Of a DNA stretch of 64,000 nucleotides, positions 27,487-33,486 are shown one piece after another. This DNA comes from Limimaricola sp. G21655-S1. Lineage in GTDB: Bacteria; Pseudomonadota; Alphaproteobacteria; Rhodobacterales; Rhodobacteraceae. The position numbers and the translations under genes are program-made. The stretch is from the NCBI RefSeq assembly GCF_027213785.1, contig NZ_JAPWGO010000007.1:62001-126000 (forward strand), written 5' to 3'. The notes beneath the pieces were generated by a model, which was not told where the DNA came from, searched no databases, and saw only the letters and a program-made list of their open reading frames with translations. Positions within the stretch are counted from its first letter, which is position 1. Every line of letters begins with the position of its first letter.

Positions 27487-28170
27487 TTACAGCACGAAGT
27501 CCTGTTCCGCCTCGAAACCCTTCAGAAGCGGCGCTCCCGCGTTGAACGCGAAGCGCCACGAGATCCGCCCGTCGATCTTGTAGCCGATCCGGACCACGCC
27601 CAGCGCGCCTTCGGCGAAGATCGCCGCGACCCGGCCGCCTTCGCGCAGCTGCGCGTCAAGCGCATCGGGAAAACGTTCGATCGCGCCCTCGATGATGATG
27701 ACGTCATAGGGACCGCTCTTGGGCGCACCCTCGGCCAGCGGGGCGCAGATCACCGCCGCGTTGTCGACGCCATGCTCGGAAAGGATCGACTGCGCCTCGG
27801 CGGCGCGCGCCTCGTCATCCTCGACCGCCGCGACGAAGCCCGCGAGCCGCGCCAAGAGCGCGGTTGAGTAGCCCAGTCCGCAACCCAGATCGAGCACCGC
27901 GTCCTGCGGATCGATCTCGAGCCCGTCGAGCATCTTGGCCAGCGTCCGCGGCTCCAGCACCACGCGGTCCCCGCCCAGCGACAGGTTTTCGCCCACATAG
28001 GCCGCCTCGCGCAGCGCCGCGGGCACGTAGGCCTCACGCGGCACATCGAGCATCGCGTCGATGATCGGAAATTTCGTCACGTCAGAAGGCCGTACCTGCG
28101 TATCGACCATGAAGACGCGGCGGGTCGCATAATCAACCACGGACCGGACTCTTTCGTTCAATTTCTCCAT
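27487..28170 (-). CDS. Protein-L-isoaspartate O-methyltransferase family protein
   Basis: This 227-residue SAM-dependent methyltransferase resembles PCMT: VREAYVP-type segment DVPREAYVPAALREAAYVGE, then the SAM motif VLDLGCGLGYSTALLARL and VIIIEGAIERFP. The canonical enzyme repairs isoaspartyl damage in proteins, though this shorter alphaproteobacterial branch may have another role. The ATG at 28168-28170 was chosen because the frame upstream loses family similarity. Confidence 0.85.
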   Translation of the reverse strand: MEKLNERVRSVVDYATRRVFMVDTQVRPSDVTKFPIIDAMLDVPREAYVPAALREAAYVGENLSLGGDRVVLEPRTLAKMLDGLEIDPQDAVLDLGCGLGYSTALLARLAGFVAAVEDDEARAAEAQSILSEHGVDNAAVICAPLAEGAPKSGPYDVIIIEGAIERFPDALDAQLREGGRVAAIFAEGALGVVRIGYKIDGRISWRFAFNAGAPLLKGFEAEQDFVL

Positions 28171-28553
28171 GGCCGTGATGCCACAACCTCCGGCAAGCGG
28201 CAACTGCTCAGCGCCTTTGCGAGGCCGCCGCACCGCTTTGGTCGTGCCTTGCGGCCACACATGCAGATTGTTCACGGAGGCGGCGACGCCGTACCCCGCT
28301 GGCCACGAACTGCGGTAGGCAGCCTGCAAGACGATGTTCGAAGAGCGGTAAAGTGATTGTATGCAGACTTTTGACCGCTTGATGGAGTCGCGATGCGGGC
28401 AGCCATACCATAATGTTTCTGCACGTCTCACGACATGAGCCATTCGAAACCACCCTTCGACGAGTCGCGCATTCAAGCCCACCAGCTTGCTCGGAAAGAC
28501 ATCGATAATTGCTTGACGCCTGCCACGACAAACCATAGTGAAGCCGACACCGA
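28171..28553. other. 383-bp intergenic region between the methyltransferase and tRNA-Cys
   Basis: No gene is supported here. The long minus-strand frame through it is an extension of the methyltransferase frame without protein-like composition. It holds the methyltransferase promoter on the left and the tRNA-Cys promoter on the right. Confidence 0.5.
28513..28541 (+). promoter_or_regulatory. Putative tRNA-Cys promoter
   Basis: TTGACG at 28513-28518 is followed after 17 bp by TAGTGA at 28536-28541, 13 bp before the mature tRNA 5' end. The -35 box is close to consensus and the -10 box is weak. Confidence 0.5.
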
Positions 28554-28627
28554 GGCGGGTTGGCGGAGAGGTTACGCAGCGGATTGCAAATCCGTGTAGA
28601 CCGGTTCGATTCCGGTACCCGCCTCCA
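28554..28627 (+). tRNA. tRNA-Cys (GCA anticodon)
   Basis: A full cloverleaf can be drawn. The acceptor stem is GGCGGGT paired with ACCCGCC, and the anticodon stem is GCGGA/TCCGT around the loop TTGCAAA (anticodon GCA at 28586-28588). The T-loop is GTTCGATTC, the discriminator is T, and CCA is encoded. The 3' half, from the anticodon stem onward, belongs to the 50-bp repeat found again at 37948-37997, so this copy was rebuilt by the inserted element. Confidence 0.95.
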
Positions 28628-28628
28628 T
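28579..28628 (+). repeat. Left attachment site (attL), 50-bp direct repeat
   Basis: The 50 bp from the anticodon stem of tRNA-Cys to one base past its CCA end are identical to 37948-37997. The core holds the dyad GGATT-GCA-AATCC of the anticodon arm, a usual crossover site for tyrosine integrases. The integrase gene ends 73 bp to the right. Confidence 0.93.
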
Positions 28629-28701
28629 TCTCTTTCAATGACTTGCGTCACGTCGCCTCCTTTCGAGGTTGAGCCGTTTACACCGGCGTTTACAGTGTCA
28701 G

Positions 28702-29769
28702 TCATGCGAGCCTCCCCTTCGCCTGCGCCAGCTTCACAAGGATGGCGTCAGATTCGTCGGGGGAGACACGGGCATAGCTCTCGATCACCGCTGCCGCGTG
28801 CCGGATGCTCCAGCCCATGTGCGAGGCGATCTCTGCGAGGGTCAGACCCGCGTTGAGCAGTCGGGTTGCTGCCGTTCCCCGGGCGTCCTGTAGCCGCAGA
28901 TCGAGGCCCAGCGCCGCAGGCGTCAGTCCTGCCTTGTCGCGCCACTGGCGGAGCCCTTCGGAGGCCCGGTGGGTGGTCAGTGGGCGACCGCGCTCACTCA
29001 GCAGGATCAGCATTCTATCTCGCGGCGTAGCGTCCAGGACCTCGGCCATGGCCGGCGTCACGGGGATCGTAGCCCGGCGGCCACGCTTGTTCGTGCGCAC
29101 CTGGATACGGCGGCCGCGCGGGGTTTCCTCGATGTGCTGCCAGCCAAGGCGGATCAGGTCACCGGGCCGCAGGCCGGTTTCACAGGCGGCAACCAGGATG
29201 CGCCGCACCCATTCGGGCGCCACTGCCATGACCGCATCCTGATGCATGGGCGACCAGACGATGTCGGAGCGGTCGACCTCATAGACCTTCGAGAAGCCGG
29301 CGCAGTGGTGAAGCCGGATCTTGCCGGCATCCTTCCACGCCCAGTTCAGGATGCGGGTCACCACGGTCCCGGCATAGTCAAACTGCTTGGGGGAGTGCGC
29401 CCAGGCTTGCCGCCACTCGTTGACCTCGGCACGGGACTCCGGCTCCTCGAACAAGGCAGCCGGGTCGTCCTTGAACGCCTCGGCGAAGCGCAGCGCCCAT
29501 TTCCGGTAGTCTTGGCGGGTGCGCTCTCCCTTCGGCATGTGCGGGCTCGAGAGGAAGTCGTCCACCATCTGGGGCGTCATGTAGGCGGCGGGCCTCGGGG
29601 TTTCGCAGGCCTTGCCCAGCGCGACGAAGAACTCGGGGTCAGTGGGATGGCGCTTGGTGTCGGTCCAGAACTTCGGGCCGCCCCGCCATGCGTAGAAGTG
29701 CCACCGGCTCCCGCCCTTCACGGCTCGGCGGACGCGATGGATCCCCTTTGGGAGGTCATACCGCGCCAC
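28702..29769 (-). CDS. Tyrosine recombinase/integrase
   Basis: This 355-residue site-specific recombinase catalyses insertion into tRNA-Cys. It has an N-terminal arm-binding and core-binding region (1-165), then a catalytic domain. The catalytic domain has the first Arg in ETGLRPGDLIRL, a Lys in NKRGRRATIPV, the second Arg in LQDARGTAATRLL, MGWS in place of the second His, and the nucleophile Tyr in VIESYARVS. The box normally written HxxR reads QDAR here. The GTG start at 29767-29769 follows GGAGG at good spacing and overlaps the end of the excisionase-like gene by 14 bp. Confidence 0.93.
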   Translation of the reverse strand: MARYDLPKGIHRVRRAVKGGSRWHFYAWRGGPKFWTDTKRHPTDPEFFVALGKACETPRPAAYMTPQMVDDFLSSPHMPKGERTRQDYRKWALRFAEAFKDDPAALFEEPESRAEVNEWRQAWAHSPKQFDYAGTVVTRILNWAWKDAGKIRLHHCAGFSKVYEVDRSDIVWSPMHQDAVMAVAPEWVRRILVAACETGLRPGDLIRLGWQHIEETPRGRRIQVRTNKRGRRATIPVTPAMAEVLDATPRDRMLILLSERGRPLTTHRASEGLRQWRDKAGLTPAALGLDLRLQDARGTAATRLLNAGLTLAEIASHMGWSIRHAAAVIESYARVSPDESDAILVKLAQAKGRLA

Positions 29770-30043
29770 GGCGCTGCCTCCGCTGTTCGGTCAGGCTCAG
29801 CTGGCGGCCGGTATCGGCTGCCGTGTCGTTGAGGCCCTGCGCCTCGTTCAGGCGGCGGCGGACGAGGTGCGGATCGTACCATCCGGGACGGCCGGGCACC
29901 GGCGTGATGCGATGCTTCGCGCAGAAGTCGCGGAAGGCATTGTTCGTCCCGGAGTACCCCCAAGCCTCGGCAAGATCGGCACCGGGGATCAGGCCGATCA
30001 TGTCAGCGAAGGTATGCGCGAGGATGGTAGAGCGGTTAGACAT
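29756..30043 (-). CDS. Excisionase-like small DNA-binding protein
   Basis: This 95-residue basic protein is encoded directly upstream of, and overlapping, the integrase gene. Its central part (IPGADLAEAWGYSGTNNAFR, then WYDPHLVRRRLNE) looks like a small winged-helix or HTH fold of phage excisionases. The ATG at 30041-30043 follows AGGAGG with ideal spacing. An excisionase or directionality role is inferred mainly from position. It could also be a regulator of integrase expression. Confidence 0.65.
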   Translation of the reverse strand: MSNRSTILAHTFADMIGLIPGADLAEAWGYSGTNNAFRDFCAKHRITPVPGRPGWYDPHLVRRRLNEAQGLNDTAADTGRQLSLTEQRRQRRGAV

Positions 30044-30110
30044 GCTTGGCCTCCTCCTGTGCGCCATGTTTGGCGGCCGCCAGGCTGAGAGATATGCGGG
30101 AAGGTTTCAT
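30036..30110 (-). CDS. Possible 24-residue leader peptide upstream of the excisionase-like gene
   Basis: A 24-codon frame (MKPSRISLSLAAAKHGAQEE and four more residues) starts at 30108-30110 behind AAGG and stops inside the beginning of the excisionase-like gene, overlapping its Shine-Dalgarno. It could couple translation of that gene. There is no homology evidence, so it may be a chance frame. Confidence 0.25.
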   Translation of the reverse strand: MKPSRISLSLAAAKHGAQEEAKHV

Positions 30111-30171
30111 CCGGGTTTCACCTTGGAGGGTGCGGCGGCCGTGCCGGCGCCGGGATGCCCCACATGAATGA

Positions 30172-30744
30172 TCAGCTGGCTTCGTTCGGATATGCCGCAT
30201 CGAGGACGTGGCGGAAGTCGACACCGAGGCGGCGGCAGACCTCCATGAAGACAGTCGAGGCGTTGACCACGATGTAGACGGGCGGATTGCCGAGATAGCG
30301 CATGGCTCGCAGCTCGCCGAACTCCTTGCTGAGCTCTGCATTGCGAGGCGCTTCGAGCACGGTCATGCCTTGGTCGCCGTTGACCAGAAGACGGGTCTCG
30401 CCGAGGTTGTGATGGAACGGAAGGGCAGGAAGCCGCATGGCGCTCGGGCTTTCGCCTCCCCAGCCGGAACCGCCATCCGAAAAGTGCGAGAAGCCTGCGG
30501 CCGCTCCGAAGGCTGCCTCTACGTTCCGGCTCCCCACATCCAGAATGGCCTTCGCGATCGCGACCTCCATCAGGTTGTTGAAGGAGAACTGGCGACGTTT
30601 CCCTTTGCCGCCGCCGCCGCCGACACGATGGCCGACCATGACGCGCAGGGCCCAGTTTTGAATATCCCTCGGGGTGGCGCCAGTCGCGGCTGCAACCTCG
30701 GAGGCAAGATAGGTGCGATGAATGATGTCCATGCATAAACTCAT
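30172..30744 (-). CDS. MerR-like helix-turn-helix DNA-binding protein
   Basis: This 190-residue protein has an N-terminal MerR-type HTH (TYLASEVAAATGATPRDIQN, then WALRVMVG) and a glycine-rich basic wing/linker (GGGGGKGKRRQF). A C-terminal domain of about 120 residues is not recognised. It is probably a transcriptional regulator or a replication/partition accessory of the element. Start choice between 30744 and 30732 is open because no strong Shine-Dalgarno is seen. It lies in the same leftward group as the integrase. Confidence 0.7.
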   Translation of the reverse strand: MSLCMDIIHRTYLASEVAAATGATPRDIQNWALRVMVGHRVGGGGGKGKRRQFSFNNLMEVAIAKAILDVGSRNVEAAFGAAAGFSHFSDGGSGWGGESPSAMRLPALPFHHNLGETRLLVNGDQGMTVLEAPRNAELSKEFGELRAMRYLGNPPVYIVVNASTVFMEVCRRLGVDFRHVLDAAYPNEAS

Positions 30745-30820
30745 ACGAGGCTTCTAAGTGGCCAGCAAGAGAAATCCTACGTGAGACTTCTTTACTTACC
30801 ACTTGTTGACTCGTCTCCTG

Positions 30821-31021
30821 TCAGACCGCGTTTCCGCCCTGCACCGCAGTCTGCTTCCGCAGCAGCCGCTGGGCCTCCTCCAGCTCCTTGTCGATGATGT
30901 CGGCAAGGGTGGAGATCGCCTCTCCGTCGCGCAGATCGTCGGGGCTGACGGTCATGCCGAACAGGTGGCAGAGGCTGCGCGCGCGGCTCAGTGCGTCGAG
31001 GGCATCAAGGGTGTCGCTCAT
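30821..31021 (-). CDS. Small element-encoded protein, unknown function
   Basis: This 66-residue acidic, helical protein (MSDTLDALDALSRARSLCHL at the start, then DIIDKELEEAQRLLRKQ) has no known motif. Its ATG at 31019-31021 overlaps the stop of the preceding gene (ATGA), which supports real, coupled translation. Confidence 0.6.
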   Translation of the reverse strand: MSDTLDALDALSRARSLCHLFGMTVSPDDLRDGEAISTLADIIDKELEEAQRLLRKQTAVQGGNAV

Positions 31022-31476
31022 GCTGCCATCCCCTCCGCCGAGCGGATGATGGCCCTTAGCAGCCGGAGGGCATCGTACTGGCTGGGGTCGTCATAGAGAT
31101 CGCCCGCCGCCGCATCGGTCCAGCCCTCTTCTTCCCACATGACATGAGCCAACAGGCGGATGCCCTCGACGGAAGTCGCCCGGCTGCGCATCATCTCGAA
31201 CAGTGCGGCTTCCTTGCGATCCCAAGCGGCTTCGCAGTCGGGCTCATCGGCATCGCCCGAAGGGCTCGTCTCAGCGAGATGCACCCACTGCGCACGAGCC
31301 TCCGCCCATTCCTGGTAGAGAGTGATGATCGGATCCGCCTCCGGGGGCGCCATGGCGGCAGGGTCAGCGCCCAGAGCGGCGGCCGAGGTAGCGCCCAGCG
31401 CGGCAACCGGCAGCGCGCCAAGGATAGCCCGACGCGTAACAGGCTGGATCGGATGGATAGAATCTGGTAGGGTCAT
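31018..31476 (-). CDS. Element-encoded protein with twin-arginine-like N-terminus
   Basis: This 152-residue protein starts with VTRRAILGALPVAALGATSA, an RR motif followed by a hydrophobic stretch, which resembles a Tat signal peptide. The rest is acidic and Trp-rich (LYQEWAEARAQW, HVMWEEEGWTDAA). Function is unknown. The ATG at 31474-31476 follows AGAAGG. It is coupled to the downstream 66-residue protein by an ATGA overlap. The similarity to Tat signals could be fortuitous. Confidence 0.65.
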   Translation of the reverse strand: MTLPDSIHPIQPVTRRAILGALPVAALGATSAAALGADPAAMAPPEADPIITLYQEWAEARAQWVHLAETSPSGDADEPDCEAAWDRKEAALFEMMRSRATSVEGIRLLAHVMWEEEGWTDAAAGDLYDDPSQYDALRLLRAIIRSAEGMAA

Positions 31477-31510
31477 GTTGGACCTTCTCTTCAGGTGGGT
31501 TTCAATCGAA

Positions 31511-31538
31511 GACCGTCAGGGTGGCCGCCCTGGCGGTC
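31511..31538. terminator. Hairpin between the Arc-type gene and the Tat-like gene
   Basis: An 11-bp stem (GACCGTCAGGG with CCCTGGCGGTC, one wobble) lies just after the stop of the small Arc-type gene. On the plus strand it is followed by TTTACTTTT and on the minus strand by TTCGATT. It may attenuate leftward transcription, or stop antisense transcription entering from the left arm. Confidence 0.5.
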
Positions 31539-31539
31539 T

Positions 31540-31695
31540 TTACTTTTGCGCGGAAGCCTCGGCGCGGTAAGCCGCCTGAAGCTGAAAACAGATCTCACTG
31601 TTCTGGCTCCGCCCGTTCTCCTCGGCCGATTCCTTCACTTGCTTCTTCAAGGACTCGGGCATCCGAAGTCCGAACGGCGTTCGATTTGGGATCAT
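31540..31695 (-). CDS. Small Arc-type ribbon-helix-helix DNA-binding protein
   Basis: This 51-residue protein contains the Arc family pattern FGLRMPESLKKQVKESAEEN followed by GRSQNSEICFQLQ: a beta strand that pairs in the dimer, then two helices. It is short enough to be missed by length filters. The ATG at 31693-31695 follows GGAGG with 7-base spacing. It is transcribed leftward, divergent from another Arc-type gene, with a palindromic operator between. It is probably a repressor that controls the integrase arm. Confidence 0.8.
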   Translation of the reverse strand: MIPNRTPFGLRMPESLKKQVKESAEENGRSQNSEICFQLQAAYRAEASAQK

Positions 31696-31712
31696 TGTTC
31701 GCCTCCATAGCT

Positions 31713-31738
31713 ACCATTGGTTGCTAGCTACCAATGGT
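31713..31738. promoter_or_regulatory. Operator between the two divergent Arc-type genes
   Basis: ACCATTGGT (31713-31721) and ACCAATGGT (31730-31738) form an inverted pair with centres 17 bp apart, each itself nearly palindromic and preceded by TAGCT. A further ACCAAG/CTTGGT dyad lies at 31767-31772 and 31783-31788 over the start of the rightward gene. The layout fits cooperative ribbon-helix-helix binding; binding itself is inferred. Confidence 0.6.
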
Positions 31739-31779
31739 CGGCATTGAGCGCAAGGATAATATCGCTACCAAGTGATGCT

Positions 31780-32199
31780 ATGCTTGGTGATTCTGAAGTC
31801 CCCCCTCGTACGCCGCCCTATGGTCTCCGCCTGCCGCCGGAGCTCAAAGAGCGCATCCAAGTGGCTGCCAAGGCGAGCAACCGTTCAATGAACGCTGAGA
31901 TCGTCGCGAGGCTCTTAGCCTCCTTCGACACCGCTTCGGCGGCGGCAGGCTCGAAAGAGATCCCTGGAGAGATCGTGCAGAGGGTCGCGGAGGGCATCTT
32001 TGCCTGCATGGCCGATGAAGGCTGGACACCGCCCCGAGCAGAGCCAAGTCCAGATATTGAGGAGAGACTGGATGTTCTCAATATGCACCTGAGGCACTTG
32101 CAGGGGACGATACTCGAACTCAATGAGCAGGTGAAATCTCTCAGGAATGCTACAACGGAGCCTGATCCGGACCCGCGCCCAGCACCACAAATGAGATAG
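31780..32199 (+). CDS. Arc-type ribbon-helix-helix protein with C-terminal extension
   Basis: This 139-residue protein has an N-terminal RHH domain (YGLRLPPELKERIQVAAKAS, then NRSMNAEIVARLLASF) and a C-terminal coiled region (DIEERLDVLNMHLRHLQGTI, then LNEQVKSL) likely used for oligomerisation. The ATG at 31780-31782 places the RHH strand near the N-terminus as in Arc; a GTG 63 bp upstream lies inside the operator and is unlikely. It is divergent from the 51-residue Arc-type gene. It probably controls the cargo or replication side of the element. Confidence 0.78.
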   Translation: MLGDSEVPPRTPPYGLRLPPELKERIQVAAKASNRSMNAEIVARLLASFDTASAAAGSKEIPGEIVQRVAEGIFACMADEGWTPPRAEPSPDIEERLDVLNMHLRHLQGTILELNEQVKSLRNATTEPDPDPRPAPQMR

Positions 32200-32406
32200 C
32201 CCCTGGAAGAAACACGCTTCCCCGGATCCGAAACAAATCAGAAGAGCGCCACCCGGTCCGCAGATCTGTTTCCTAAGTCATGAGTAACGGGGGGAGAGCG
32301 TGCCCTTGCAGCCATGACCTTGTCTCGCGACAGCTCCGTATCTTGACTCATCAAGGGACACTCCCGACGGTACGGCGGATACCGTTCTGCTACCTATTGG
32401 GGTCCC

Positions 32407-32826
32407 ATGATACGATTTGCTTCCTTGGCCGGGGCGCTGGCGCTTGCCGCCTGTACTTCCCAGACTCAACTCGAAACCACCGCCTTCCAGCGGCAATTCT
32501 CTCTCGCCGAGAACTACCAAGCCGTCTATGCGCGCTCCAACAGCCAGATGCGTGAGTGCTTCGCTGTCGGTATGGCTGAGTTCAACGTGGATGGGCAGCT
32601 GTATCCCGAGCTCGGGTACGGGGAGATCATCTTCGGCGTGAACGGCATGTTCGGTTATCAGCCATACAATCAGATCCGGATCGATAAGAACGGCACCGGC
32701 GCCACGGTCAGCCTCAAGTCCCTTACGCAGACCCCCCAGTCCAGCATGAACTGGCTGGAGTACTGGACCAAGGGTGGACAGAGGTGCCCGCGCATCTCCT
32801 ATGCAGAGACGCCGCCTGCCCTCTAA
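32407..32826 (+). CDS. Small lipoprotein, probable element cargo
   Basis: This 139-residue protein has a type II signal peptide: MIRFASLAGALALAACTSQ, with lipobox LAAC and the acylated cysteine at residue 16. The mature domain has a conserved-looking pair of cysteines (RECF and QRCPRIS) and aromatic residues but no family I recognise. It is predicted to sit on the periplasmic face of an envelope membrane. It lies between the regulators and the capsid operon, where satellites and prophages often carry host-protection genes. Confidence 0.75.
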   Translation: MIRFASLAGALALAACTSQTQLETTAFQRQFSLAENYQAVYARSNSQMRECFAVGMAEFNVDGQLYPELGYGEIIFGVNGMFGYQPYNQIRIDKNGTGATVSLKSLTQTPQSSMNWLEYWTKGGQRCPRISYAETPPAL

Positions 32827-32858
32827 GGGCCGCCACCTGAAGACCGGAGGAGATAGAC

Positions 32859-33074
32859 ATGGCACCCAATCACGGGTTCAAGTGTCGATGCGCCAGATGC
32901 GGATGGACCTCGAGGCGGGCTCCCAAGAACATCACCCGCCCGTGCCCGAAGTGCGGCGGGGCGGTTGGAGTCCACGAACAGGACAAAGAAGCCTACACCA
33001 CCTTTGCCGTGATATCGATCATCGGCCTGGTGGTACTCGCGATCGTCTTCACGGCGCTGGATGTTGGCCCGTAG
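32859..33074 (+). CDS. Zinc-ribbon protein with one C-terminal membrane helix
   Basis: This 71-residue protein has two Cys pairs (CRCARC, with CxxC spacing, and CPKCGG) that would form a zinc ribbon in residues 8-35. One hydrophobic helix follows (TTFAVISIIGLVVLAIVFTA). The Shine-Dalgarno GGAGGAG at good spacing supports the ATG at 32859. It is 32 bp after the lipoprotein on the same strand, so they are probably co-expressed. Function is unknown. Confidence 0.7.
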   Translation: MAPNHGFKCRCARCGWTSRRAPKNITRPCPKCGGAVGVHEQDKEAYTTFAVISIIGLVVLAIVFTALDVGP

Positions 33075-33090
33075 GGGCATCTTGCCCCTA
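33072..33090 (+). terminator. Hairpin at the stop codon of the zinc-ribbon gene
   Basis: A perfect 8-bp stem TAGGGGCA/TGCCCCTA with a three-base loop begins in the TAG stop. No T-run follows, so it is at best a weak or Rho-assisted terminator. Confidence 0.35.
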
Positions 33091-33486
33091 GCCATCGCTA
33101 GATCGAACAGCGCCGGCGTCATAGTCTCGCCCGATCTCTGCGGCAGCGCCTTCACGCCCTCGGGCTAGCGCTGCCGCTCGTGGGCCGTCCCCTTCCAGAT
33201 CGCGCCCATGGCCACGAGGGCCTCAAAACGGCGCTAAGTCGGGGCCAGACCCGAAATGTCTGAATTGCAGATGCGCGAGCTTAACGGGAGCAGTCGGTTG
33301 GAGAGGGGACGGCCTGGAGATTGACCCTCCCCTCCCCCGACAACGCCGCGCGATAGATGGTCGCCGCGCCCTCTCGGGGTTTTGCCGCACTCGCCGAGTT
33401 GCGGGGATGCTTCGGGCGAAGAAATCAAAAGCCCAGGCGCATCCTGCCGATGCGGTGCCACTACTCGAGCGGCACCGCATATCTCA
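33075..33486. other. 412-bp convergent intergenic region inside the element
   Basis: It lies between the rightward cargo genes and the leftward capsid gene. No protein-coding frame is convincing. It holds the hairpin at 33072-33090 and a 10-bp stem with an 11-base loop at 33450-33480. It is the region where a cos, pac or other packaging signal could lie, but no such site can be recognised by eye. Confidence 0.45.
33450..33480 (-). terminator. Hairpin downstream of the capsid gene
   Basis: A 10-bp stem (ATGCGGTGCC with GGCACCGCAT) around an 11-base loop ends 7 bp past the capsid stop on the minus strand. It has no T-run and may stabilise mRNA ends or assist termination. Confidence 0.4.

Noticed and set aside
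28208-28705. Minus-strand frame across tRNA-Cys and the end of the integrase
   Set aside because: It reads through the tRNA gene and att core antisense and has no protein features.
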